The notes below the pieces were generated by a model, which was not told the origin of the DNA, ran no database searches, and worked only from the letters and a program-made list of their open reading frames with translations. Positions 1 to 10,571 of a stretch of 49,716 nt of DNA are shown piece after piece (the first letter of the stretch is position 1; the number at the start of each line of letters is the position of its first letter). A program made the position numbers and the translations under genes. Location of the stretch: contig WION01000386.1 of the NCBI GenBank assembly GCA_015039365.1, positions 1-49,716 of the forward strand. Reading direction: 5' to 3'. This DNA is from Amanita rubescens (lineage: Eukaryota > Basidiomycota > Agaricomycetes > Agaricales > Amanitaceae).

Positions 1-102
1 GGTTGGCAAGGGATCGTTGCGGAGGGAGCAGATGTGATGATCAGTAGTGACCGCGACCGTCTGGATGAGTCGGTGATCAGGAGTTGACGATGCGTTGAGG
101 AG

Positions 103-1440
103 TCGTGAGGAATGAGATTTACGTGGTCAGCGTTGCATCGGGGACGCGTAGTTTTTCGCACTCAACCCTTTGACGGTACCCGTACCACGCAGACCGCGGG
201 ATATGAATAGCGTTGGCATTGGCGGATGGGGTTTATGTGTCAGAGGTAAGGGTACATTAGCAACTCGGGGACAGAGGGTCTACGAACAGGAAGTATCTTT
301 CTCGTCCATACCTCCCATGAAGGCAGCCACTAACCAGCGATGTCGATCCAGCTGATCAACGGTTAACCCATCAGAAGGGTTCAACCTTAAGCGATCCCTG
401 ATAAAGTCGGCAGCCGCCCTAACCTGGGCAGGACGAAGATCGGTGTGCTGGGCCAAGAGAGCCTAGAGAATCTGTCGGGGATAGGGGTTCATTTTGCTCT
501 TTGCGAAGTTACCTGGATCAATAATGAAAAGAGATCTCTCGTCGAGTAAAAGAAGCTCCAACCTTCGCTGTTAAAATATTGATCCTTTAGCTGAGGTTTT
601 TCTATCTTCGGAGTTTCACCAGTCAACGCATGAGATGGGCTGAGGCCTAAAGAGGATATGTCCTGTAAGGAGTTCATATGTCTAAGACAGGGAGGAACAC
701 CGTTAGCATGTAGCCGTGACGTATGCACCCAACAGCCCAAATGTCAATTTATTTACCACACTCAGACCGTATGGGATTCTCGGGGGCACACAATGCACAT
801 GCACCGATATCTCCCGAAGGTTTCGGCTTGTTCGCCGACAAAGCTGTGATTGTCGGATGCACATCAGTGCTATCACTTTGGAAAGTTCAAGGGAACAGAT
901 GTACCAGCACCAAGATCGCTGAGTACCACCTGAATGGTTTCCGATACGAAAGAAGAAGCATCCCATGAAATTTTGGGCCAGAAGGGCTGCGACCGAAGAA
1001 CGGATACTGTGCTCCTTCAAACTCGAAGGTACCATCGGCCAATGTGGGCTCCTTCGCAACCGTCTCTTCAATTTCCGTCGTGCCGGGGCCGAGAAACAAA
1101 ACATTATCTGCCTTGATGTCTATGAAACGCATTGCGTTGGTAGTCAGGAAGCACAGGATTGTACGTACCAGCATGTATTATATCTAACGCGTGGATGTCT
1201 TTCAAACCTTCGACCAGCACAGGGAATGATCAGCTTGACGATGTGGACGGCGAGTTTTCCTGTGGGAGCCGAGGCACGGAAGGCGTGACATGGGAACTAT
1301 AGCATCCAAACTTAAGGAAAGCACCAGGGGACGTAATGAAGAATCACCCACCTTGCTCGACTGTGGAGAGCAAGTTTTCTTCAGGAAACTGCATGGCAGG
1401 AGTCCGGGTCAACTGCCAGTGGTAAGTCAGCGGAAGAAAG
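103..1440. repeat. Segmental duplication, unit A (kinase region)
   Basis: This stretch matches 3116-4870 in the same orientation over the kinase gene, its 3' flank and part of its 5' flank. The match starts at about the shared string CGTGAGGAATG (unit A near 106, unit B near 3119). Unit A lacks roughly 320 bases present in unit B: the sequence jumps near 1300 from the equivalent of about 4387 to the equivalent of about 4720. The AT-rich HNH segment lies between the two units. Confidence 0.85.
298..1394 (-). pseudogene. Broken copy of the SRPK-like protein kinase
   Basis: This is the second copy of the kinase at 3290-4815, on the same strand. The start region and first exon (ATG at 1394) and the DIKADNVLF catalytic-loop region are recognisable, as is the C-terminal end. 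It cannot encode a kinase. About 320 bases are missing near 1300, removing the rest of the N-lobe, including the AAKIL lysine strand. After the GK of the IDIW helix, the codon that is GAA in the intact copy is TAA here. A further in-frame TAG near 462 replaces TCG, just before the ALLAQHTD string. The junction after the IWAVGC region also differs from the intact copy. Calling it a pseudogene follows directly from the comparison; expression as RNA cannot be excluded. Confidence 0.85.
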
Positions 1441-1686
1441 AAATAATAGGAGACGGGCAGGGAGGATGAGACATAATTGATAAGGGGCCGTAGCTGGAAC
1501 TTAGTAGTAGTGAGCGCTTGGTGAAGTGACGGTAATTATGACGGGGTGAGAGAGAGCTCTGTTTAGTTCTGCACGCCGGGATGCGGCAAGCAGGCGCTGG
1601 CGTGATGTAAGCGTGAGAGTCGCTTACCTCATTGCTTGGTCGGGTCGCGGCTTATGCCTCCGAGACTCTCAGCAACACACTCTACC

Positions 1687-3001
1687 ATGCCATTCAATCC
1701 TAATGATTCTGAACCTGCCATTACATCAATTAGGGACATCATTCAGCCAGAGCAGCAAAGAACAATTAAAAAGCTGCTAGCCAACAAGAATGTGCACACA
1801 ACAGACTCTCTTCTTGAGCTAGCAAAGAAAGGCTTATCAACTTTGTCTCACTGGGACCCCTCCATTCGTTTTCTACCTGCACCATTGGTCACACCGGAAA
1901 TAAGGCGCATTGATTGTCATCGGTTATTGGATGCTATGCTTGAATGTGCAAGTTCAGGTGATGCAAAACGCTATGTTGCAGCTGCTATTGTCTCTTGTCA
2001 AGAGGAGTTGAAGCAGTACATTCGCCTTGCTAATACGTGGTTTGGTCTCTTTCTTTGGTCATGTATGTCCTTTCTTATTCCATGGTTTGCATACTTACTG
2101 AATCTATTTTAGTTCGACCAACTGTGCTGAAAGCTCCTCAGGATCCAGAGATCTCTGAAGATACAACACCCACAATTGATGAAAATGTATGCAGTGTCTT
2201 TGGTCATGATTTTATAATTTTAATCAATGATTCAGGTAGCTGCTAGAGATGATTATAAATGTGCCCTTTCTGGAATATTTGATATTATGCACTGGGGAAG
2301 GGGCTCTAGAGTCCCAATAATTGGGGAAGTGTGCTGTGCCCATATTATTAAAAGAGTAGCTGGACTTTGTGTGGATCAAACTGTCAGCATGATTCCTCCT
2401 TCATTTTCCTTTAATAACCTGAATTAAAGGACAATGATACTGTGTCCTTATTTGACATCCTCTTGAATCTTTTCCCATATGCAGCTGCCAAATTAAAGAG
2501 TCTGAGGGATGCACCAGACACACCTGCAAATGCCATGACACTGGCTGTGGGAGTCTGTGGTTCATTTGATAATTTCTCATTCTGTCTTGTGAATTGGGTA
2601 AGTTGCTGTACACAAACACTTTGAAAGCTGGTTTGACTCTTTGCTTGTAGCCTAAAGACAACCCCAAACTCCATATGTATGAAGTTGTAAATCTTAATGC
2701 AGGTGGACTTCCTTGTCTCATCCCAGGGTCCATAATCAAATTTGTGGACTATTCTTACAAGCATCAACAGCCAACCACACCATCAGGTGTGGCTTTGCCT
2801 GATCCAGAATTTCTGGCAATCCATGCTTCTATTGCTAACATAATGCACAAAAGTGGTGCAATACTGTTTATTGATTACATGGCATTACACATGGGTAATC
2901 AGTTCCCAGATTTGCGTGTATTAGGGAAGGATGAGTACCAAGACCTAGATAATCTTGCATTGGTATTTTCTGTTCTTGATTTATTTACTGTATCAGGATA
3001 G
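1687..3001 (+). CDS. HNH nuclease domain-like protein
   Basis: The proposed model has five exons: 1687-2062, 2113-2186, 2236-2382, 2430-2597 and 2651-3001 (371 aa). All introns are 47-53 bases with GT-AG ends, and the exon lengths sum to a multiple of three. After an alpha-helical N-terminal region, RDDYKCALSG and GEVCCAHIIKR match the first half of the HNH_2-type domain common in mushroom genomes. NAMTLAVGVCGSFDNF and LAIHASIANIMHKSG match its conserved downstream parts. From memory, relatives carry His where this protein has the Cys of GVCGSFD, so catalytic activity is doubtful. Members of this family are mostly uncharacterised. The gene is clearly more AT-rich than its neighbours and sits between two kinase copies. 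The last exon may contain one more small intron (2963-2995), which would alter the C-terminus. Confidence 0.75.
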
Positions 3002-3115
3002 TAATCTTCTTGCAAACTATTATATGTAAGTTGTCATTTCTGTCATTTCTGAAGCAAAAATCAATTGCTCAGTGAGGTTTAAGTTACACTTGATGAAAGG
3101 GAAATGCCCAGTAGC

Positions 3116-4870
3116 AAGTCGTGAGGAATGGGATTCATGTGGTCAGTGTAGTTTTTCGCGCTCAACCCTTTGACCAGATGCATCATTCAATTTTGCTCGT
3201 ACCCGTACCACACGGACTGCGGGATATGAATAGCATTGCATTGGTGTCAGAGATGATAAGGGTACATTGGCAACTTGGGGACAGAGGGTCTACGAACAGG
3301 AAGCATCTTTCTCGTCCATACCTCCCATGAAGGCAGTCTCTAGCCAGCGATGTTCATCCACCTGACCAACGGTTAACCTATCAGAAGGGTTCAATCTTAA
3401 GCAATCCCTGATAAAGCCGGCAGCCGCCTCAACCTGGACCGGACGAAGATCAGTGTGCTGGACCAAGAGAGCCGAGAGGGTCTGTCGGGGATAGGGGTTC
3501 ATTTTGCCCTTTACGAGGTTACCTGGATCGAAAATGAAAATAAATCTCTCATCAAGTGAAAGAAGCTCCAACCTTCGCTGTCAAAATATTGATCCTTTAG
3601 CCGGGCTTTTTCTACGACGCTCCCCTTCAGAGTTTCACCAGTCAATGCATACTGCAGAAGTAGCAGACTCTCATCCACGGTGAGATCCTCTGTGGGCTGA
3701 GGCCTAAAGAGAATTTGTCCCGTGAGGAGTTCATATGTCTAAGGTGAGGAATAACATCATTAGCATGTAGCCGTGTGGGACGGCTAGGTACCAACGTACC
3801 ATGCACCCAACAGCCCAAATATCAATTTCCTTGCCACATTCGGAACGTATGAGATTCTCAGGGGCACGCAACGCACATGCACCAATATCTCCCGAAGGTT
3901 TCGGCTTATTCGCCCACAAAGCTGTGATTGTTGGATGTACGTCAGTGCTATCACTTTGGCAAGTTCAAGGGAATGGATGTTTGCATACCAGCGCCAAGAT
4001 CACTGAGTACTACCTGAATGGTTTCCGATACGAAAGGAGAAGCATCCCATGAAATTTTGGGCCAGAAGGGCTGCGACCGAAGAATGGGATACTGGGTTCC
4101 TTCAAACTCGAAGGTACCATCAACCAATGTGGGCTCTTTCGCAATCGTTTCTTCAATTTCCGTCATGCTGGGGCCGAGAAACAAAACGTTATCTGCTTTG
4201 ATGTCTATGAAACGCATTATGTTGAGAAACTAGCCAGTGAGCGCAATATTGTACGTACCGGCATGGATTATATCTAGCGCATGGATGGCTTTCAAACCTT
4301 CGACCACACAGGCGATGATCGGCTTGACGATGTGGACAGCGAGTTTTCCTGTGGGAGCCGAGGCGCGGAAGGCGTGGACATGGGAACGCAAGGACGGTGT
4401 CAGAAGACAATAATGTACACCGTGTGGCCCTCTTTGAGCAAAGTGACCACAAAGAATGGGTAGCAGCGGGTGACAAGCGTCTGCGAACCGTTCAGCGATA
4501 GCATTAAAAAAATCAGGCTCGCAAATGATGCCCTTCTGCAAGGCATTCGTCGAATCCACGGTCAGGATCTTCGCTGCCAGATATTTCAGAGAAGACGACC
4601 TAGGCGACGTTGCATCATTCTATGATTATAAGCGATTAACAAAAATCATACGTCGCCTGCAGATCTTCGACGAGGAACGTATTTGAACAGCGCCCTCTTC
4701 CCAACTTTCGGATGATCTTATAGCGTCCAGCCTTAAGAAGAGCGCCTGGGGACGTAATGAAGAATCCGCCACCTTGCTCGACTGTGGAGAACAAGTTTTC
4801 TTCGGGAAACTGCATGGCGGGACAAGACTGAAGGCAAAGGCCCTGAGTCAGTCTTATAACAGGAGCCTTC
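3116..4870. repeat. Segmental duplication, unit B (kinase region)
   Basis: This unit is in direct orientation with unit A (103-1440). It is the fuller copy and contains the intact kinase gene plus about 170 bases of 3' flank. Small indels distinguish the copies: an extra CCAGATGCATCATTC-type stretch is present near 3176 here and absent near 172. Confidence 0.8.
3290..4815 (-). CDS. SRPK-like serine/threonine protein kinase
   Basis: The model has six exons: complement of 3290-3522, 3573-3738, 3800-3921, 3989-4204, 4259-4599 and 4652-4815 (413 aa, all phases consistent). The kinase landmarks appear in order. They are a Gly-rich loop LGRGRCSNTFLV, the lysine strand YLAAKIL, the catalytic loop IIHADIKADNVLF, the metal-binding LSDLGAA in place of a classical DFG, a CALRAPE activation-segment end, EIDIWAVGCM, and LNPSDRLTVGQ near the C-terminus. 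A spacer between the catalytic loop and the DLG motif and the ALRAPE ending resemble SRPK-type kinases of agaricomycetes, which phosphorylate serines in substrates such as SR proteins. The true substrate is unknown. The paralogue at 298-1394 is dead, so this copy is the only potentially active one of the pair. Confidence 0.85.
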
Positions 4871-5459
4871 GGTGGCGGCTCATGTCAGCGGCACTTGAAG
4901 CTTGAGTCTAAGCTTGAGCTTGAGCGCCGAAACGAAGCCTGACCAAATAGTTTGCACAGCCTCTCGCTACGCATCCTGAACTTTCGTCACAGCAGCTCCA
5001 ACTCTAACAACCTCAAATTACACAGAAAAAGACCAATACCGATAAGTAAAGCTAGGATATACTTTTACATTATTCCCCTCGCAATCCAGTCGTGTCAGTG
5101 AAATTACGTCTGTCAGTCTATATGTTTTTGGGTTGTGCTTCCTCCCCTGGTGCGCAGGAAATTAGTGCAGAACAAGGGATGTCAGAGGCGCGAAAAGAAG
5201 GAAAACCGAAACAGCGTGGAAATGGAGAGGGGGAGGGGTATGGATGGGCATGGGCGTTGTTGTACGTGCGTAGACGGAGTGTGATCCACAGAGAGAGTAA
5301 AAAGGGAGGAGGAAACGAAAGCACGATAAGCATGTGGCGAGAAACAAAGGTGAGCGCGATACCGTAAGAGCGAGTGTCCCGTACTAGGGAGTACCTTTTT
5401 TTAAATCAAATGCGAATCGAAGTGGGAGAACCAGCGCTCGCCGGGGTAGGTGAGCCGCA
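4871..5459. other. Intergenic region, no gene seen
   Basis: This contains the presumed promoter of the kinase (transcribed leftwards) and the 3' flank of xylulokinase. A purine-rich stretch lies around 5190-5300. Short open frames here show no family motifs, and I see no RNA gene. Confidence 0.6.
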
Positions 5460-8309
5460 TCATACGATGCCCTTGATCATCATGGTTTCCAACCTACAAA
5501 ACTCGGGGATAATCGAAGCGTAGCTCAAAAACGCATCCAAGTCCGGTTCTGCGACCTTGGCGAGTCCCATCTGCGCCTCCACATCCGCAGTCGGTAACGC
5601 CACAATAGGCGTTAGAGGTGTCGGCGTCGTCGGCGTCGTCCCCTTCCCACTCCCGTTGCTGCCGCTTGCGCTCGCATTACCGTTGCCGCCGTTGCCCGTC
5701 GTCATTGATAAGGGAGGAGCCAACAGGCCCAAGTCAGGAGTCGTGAATGTCGTCGAAGGCGTAAGTCTAGTAGAACTTGAATTACTGACGAGAGAGTCCA
5801 TAGTGGACGCCGTGTGCGTCCTCGTCCGTGCCCCGGTCGAATCGTAAGCCGCAAGGCTACCACTAAAAGCACCACTGCCGATAATTCCAGGCCCAAGTCC
5901 GAGGCCCTGCAATCTCTTTTCGATCTGGATCTCCTCATCATCTTCATCTTCCTCTCTGAAAATGGTAGCACCGAGTCCGCCTCTGGAAGGATGCCCAAAC
6001 GGCGTACTCGTCCCGCTATTCCCGGCGCTCGAACCTCCCATTGGTCCAATAGCTCCGTTGATATTAGTGCGCAGCGGCGTCCCGCTCGTCGCAACCCACC
6101 GCTTTCCCATCAACCGCTTCATCTCATCCTCGAACACGCCCAGCCCACCAAAACCCCACTCCTTCCCCCACACCCAGCGTGCGACGTATGCGCAGCCGAG
6201 GGCGGCCCGTCCCGGGAATCCCGGAGCCGGGGCATTCCGATGCGGCGTCACCTGCGCCGAGTCGATCTGCGTCGTCGGCACAAAGACGGGAGAGTTGAAC
6301 ACGTCCCCGACGAGATTGGCGATACTAGGAAAGTTGGCTGCTGCACCCGTCGCCAAGACGCGGGACGGCAGTTCGGAATGATCGTACGGATCAAACGAAA
6401 GGCCTAGACTCGGCGGGATGTTCGTCGGCCGACCGGAAGGAAGCGGTGGCGTTTGGCTCATTCCGCTCGTTTTGCGCGGTGGCGTTCCGACAACGCCCGT
6501 TGCGAGCATTCGTGACCATTTTATACGGAAGGAAAGAATTTGAGATTCCAAGAGACACCGAGGATTCGCGCGGAGATCGCGATATTCATTGACTTTGACT
6601 CCGGTTTCGAAGCGGTAGATGCCTTTAACGTGGGAATAAGGATAACTATCGGATTGTAGGTGCCAGAAGCTGAATAGTTTGTCGTCGAGCCTAAAAAGTG
6701 GTTGGTAAGGTGGGGTTTCAGAGGGACGATGGATGGGTTGCGCATACCCGATGGAACCGCCTGGTGGTACAATAGCCACGAGACGGTCAAAGGCGCTCCA
6801 ACTCTTAGTATACATGTCGCGGACAAGGGCACGAGGAACGTCGGCATTTCTATCAGAAGAGGGTTAAGCGGTGCATACATGTGAACGGAATGGAAACCGA
6901 CCTGCTAGAAATGACCGAAATGTACCTCCGCTTTTCGCCGGACTCTTGAACGGGATGAGGGTATAGTTTATACAAACGTGTAGGAATATATTGATGGGCA
7001 GGGATCATTAGGATATCCATGGGTCCGAAAGATAAAACGGCATCGTTTGGCGATGGACATAGCGAGAGATATGTAGATAGAAAATCCGCGGTAAATGGAG
7101 CAACCACCGTATCTGCGCAAAGGTTAACAAACGGAATGAAACGCAATTGCCACGTCAACGCACCAACATCAAAGCCAAAACGCTCCACAAGGTATCTTGA
7201 GACGTTTCCTGTGCGTCTGCTTCCACCCGAGACATCAACTTCTCCCAACCAGCCCCTAACTCGACGACCTTCCTCCCTACTTCCACCGACAATGTCCAGG
7301 ACAGATTCGTCCCAGTGACCTTGTCCATTTGCCCCCGCACTGGCATTAGCCCCGTGTATCCACATACCCGTCACACACGCCTCCGCCTCGCTCATCCCCT
7401 GCCATTTGCCTGTGATCAAACTGCAGATGAAAGCGCTGGCCAGCTGGATCCGACCCGTACGCGCCCATACGTCCTGCGGCCAGCTTTCTCGCACCCTCAG
7501 GAGCTGCGCAGCAAGGAGAGAAGCGCTCGCGCACGTCCCTACACGAGCAGCCATGTGATCCGGTCCGCCGAGGAGAGCTTCAATGGCAAGAGCATGCGTA
7601 TGAGAGGAGGTATCTTGTGCAGTTGGGGTATTCGGTAACGAGAAATTGTGCGCGCTGAAATGAGAATGAAGCGGGAGGTGTGGGTCTAGGGAAGATAGGG
7701 AAGGCACGACTGTTGATTTCCACCATACCAACGCGTGCTAAAATCATCAAAATTGGTAAGATACCTTGGCTCAAACGCGCAGCTCGACGCACCTGGGCGG
7801 CACCCCCGATAGCTCTCACTCTCGACAGGTCCTGGTGGCTAGCCAACTTTTGCAGGAGGGTTTCTAAATATCACGTGACGGGTATGATCAGCAAAATCGG
7901 TGCCGGGAAGACCGGGAAGATTGGCAGAAAATCAAGAAACCGGAAGGGAAAAAAATCGCGTTTACCGCCCCCCCCGCAAAAAAAATTTTGGTTCCGCTGA
8001 AATTTAAAATGGATGCTCACCAAGACCTTTAATCCACATCTCTACCGGCGTCGTGTATGCATCTCCCGGTGTTGTGAATATGCCTCCCTGGGTTCTAAAC
8101 GAAGCCATCAGTTTGATCGATTGGGTTTGCAAGAGGGACGGGACGAAAGGGAAGGGGACGTACTTGTATTCAGGGAGTTCTGTGTCAAAGTCGACACATT
8201 CCACGCCTACAAGTTCAAGACTCTCGTCTACGATTGAGGCGCGGATCTGGTCTGTTGCAAGCTCTAGTCCTAGGAAAAGGGCGGGACCAGATTTGGGTAT
8301 AGCGGGCAT
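5460..8309 (-). CDS. Xylulokinase (FGGY carbohydrate kinase)
   Basis: This enzyme should phosphorylate D-xylulose with ATP, feeding pentoses into the pentose phosphate pathway in the cytosol. The model has exons complement of 5460-6849, 6902-7112, 7164-7737, 7793-7863, 8021-8094 and 8164-8309 (821 aa, in frame throughout). The N-terminus LFLGLELATDQIRA is the first FGGY nucleotide-binding strand region. AIGGAAQHALVWWKS at about residue 90 is the sugar-site segment. VGTCASASLLAAQLLRVRE and VAPFTADFLSTYLSL follow in family order. The C-terminal part holds ATGAAANFPSIANLVGDVF, another family signature. It is longer than the 500-620 aa I would expect, because a Ser/Gly/Thr/Pro-rich segment of about 200 residues lies near the C-terminus. 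Xylulokinase is more likely than other FGGY kinases on overall similarity to fungal XKS1-type proteins, but the substrate is inferred. Confidence 0.87.
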
Positions 8310-8492
8310 AGGTATGGTATATCTTGGAAGAGTGGAGAAAGAAGGAGCGCTGAGCGCGGTGGACAGCGTTGACGGGTGTGTGAAGTCTTTTCGACGCCAT
8401 CACAACTGAATAGACATAATGCTTCCCACGCACTCCGGCTCTCCCCATTATTATTATCATACTATATACATACCACTATCTTACATCTATCT

Positions 8493-9912
8493 TTACATAT
8501 TCTTATCTTCACTTTTATGTTGCGAACTGGAAGGAACGGGTTGCTCAATCTCCGGTTCAGACGGGATATGGCGTATTATCGGTAGATCAGGAAATGTGCT
8601 TGTAACTGACAAATTGCATGCCAGAGGCATTAGGGATTTCTGAGACGTCGTTGGTCGATGTGACTCTAGTGGACGCCGACGAGGTGGGAGGTCTGGGAAT
8701 GTGCTGGTGGGAGATAACTCGCACGGTGGTGGGGGTAGTGAATCACCATAGATGGCTGGACGAGCTGCGCCTGTGCTGCGATTCTCCCTTGATACCACAG
8801 TTAGTTCAATCCTCGCCATGGCTGGTCCACTGGGACCAGTCGGGGGATATCTCGCTCTGGATCGCGTGATGGTTTCAGGATGTTCACTGATGGTGGTTTC
8901 TTCGGCATTTCCCCGGATCCGACGATAAAGGAAGGTTACGAGCACTAGCAGATTGCACACAAACAGTGATGTAGCGCACTGATCCGCATTTCTCGTCAGC
9001 GAAACGGACGGAGCGTGAAGAGAAAAAAAAAATTGACACACACCTGGACGTTTCCGGCTATAAAGGATGCCTGGTTCATGTGTAGTAGCGAGAGGACGGA
9101 ATGAGCGATGCTGGCGAATGTTGTTAGGATGTTCAAGGCGAATATGGCAACGAGCATCCGGAGATGTCGTCCTGGGAGTTTCATGCGGCAGACCATATGA
9201 ATTGGGGCACCGACGAGCCAAGAATCTGCAATAATATCGACTAGACACGCGTCAATCGTGGAACAAGGGTTTTGGATGAAATAACGTTACAAGCTGTCTC
9301 GACGACGGCGAAGGCCGTGTCAAACGCGCAAAACTCGACTCCCGCACTATAGTATAAACCACAGTCGATTGTTTTATATAGGATGAGGGCAATTGCAGCG
9401 ACACCAAATAAGACTGCCACCCATTTACAGATGATGCGCATCGTGCCCTGTGGACATAGTCGGACAATGATGACCGCTAAGCTTAGTCGGGCAGACCTGA
9501 AAGCGGCGTCGGTTTACTGTCCAACTGGGTTTTCATGAAACTCACCAAAGGGATATAAGAGAAAGTGCCTGGTACGATACAATCCACAGGCTTTCCAATT
9601 TAGAACCTTTTTTCCATGAATAAACATAGGACATCGCCTATCCAAAAAAATCGAACATACTTCGTGGGTTCGGTACGTCGACTGATGCAATCCATGTTGC
9701 AATAAGTAGGATGAGGCTTATCAACGCCCAAAAATCGTCCCACCACAGACGGCGTTTGATCGTTTTGAAAACCAGACGAAGGCATGTCGAAACGACGGCG
9801 ATGGCGTGTCCAGTGGATATTCCAACAATAAACCCTGATCGCGCCATCCGCGTCAGACGAACATGTTTCAACAGACAAAAAACGTACCTGTATCCACTGT
9901 AAGAGTAGCCAT
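8493..9912 (-). CDS. Fungal rhodopsin-like (Pth11-type) seven-helix membrane protein
   Basis: The model has six exons: complement of 8493-8978, 9044-9240, 9291-9496, 9546-9606, 9661-9834 and 9888-9912 (382 aa, phases close). The segment LRLVFKTIKRRLWWDDFWA followed by a hydrophobic helix is the signature I associate with the fungal rhodopsin domain of Pth11-like integral membrane proteins. Further helices follow (WIVSYQALSLISLWSARLS, WVAVLFGVAAIALIL, MLVAIFALNILTTFASIAH, SLFVCNLLVLVTFLYRR), then a cytoplasmic-type tail of about 130 residues rich in Pro, Ser and Arg. The tail contains two copies of a TSTFPDLP motif. The family is thought to contain surface sensors; no ligand can be deduced. 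It is transcribed away from the Fab1-type kinase gene. Confidence 0.75.
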
Positions 9913-10571
9913 CACCGCGATTTGGTGGCACCTGTACGAGAGAGCATGTATAAAGAGGGGTCGGGAGCGTACGGGGAAGAACAAGGAGCGTTCAATGGAG
10001 TGGAATAGCCTGTTTGTCTTGCCTAATTGGTTAAAAACCACGTTCGTTGTCATGATGATCAATTATTAATTAGATGGGTTTAGTCAGGCACAACTTGTCC
10101 CGAAATTTCCTGATACGCTGGAGCCCTGCGCGAATGGAGAAAAGCGCTTGGCAATTGCCGACGGAGGCGGAGAGATTGAATTGGACCAACAGAGTTACAC
10201 AAGACCCTTCTCCGCTGAGGGCACTCGCAAACGCCGCCTCGGTGATCAAATTTTGTTTTATTAGAATGAGTTAGATTCTGCTCACCAAGCCTTGCCAGGC
10301 TAACTTTAGTCAACTTCGCCGGTCTCACGCGTCTGTCTCCGAGCCTCGTTTACTCAAGGTTCGCCTGATGAATTTTAGCTTTCAGGGTTCCGAGTCCACA
10401 TTCCAGGAGTCACGCGCTCTAAAACCATTTTTACGACGACACGATTGTTGAACCTGCCTTAATTAGTAAGATCCGTTATCTTATCTAAGCAAACAAGAGT
10501 ATACAACGACATTGGACACCACCGTCATGTCTGGCAGGTCGCAAGCTTGAACTGCACTTGCAGAACATCGC
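9913..10571. promoter_or_regulatory. Divergent intergenic region between rhodopsin-like gene and Fab1-type kinase
   Basis: The 659 bases between two divergently transcribed genes must hold both promoters. I could not identify a defined TATA box or operator. No protein family motif or structured RNA was recognised. Confidence 0.4.

Noticed and set aside
5557..6407. Open frames on the plus strand
   Set aside because: They are antisense to the low-complexity part of xylulokinase and show no family features.
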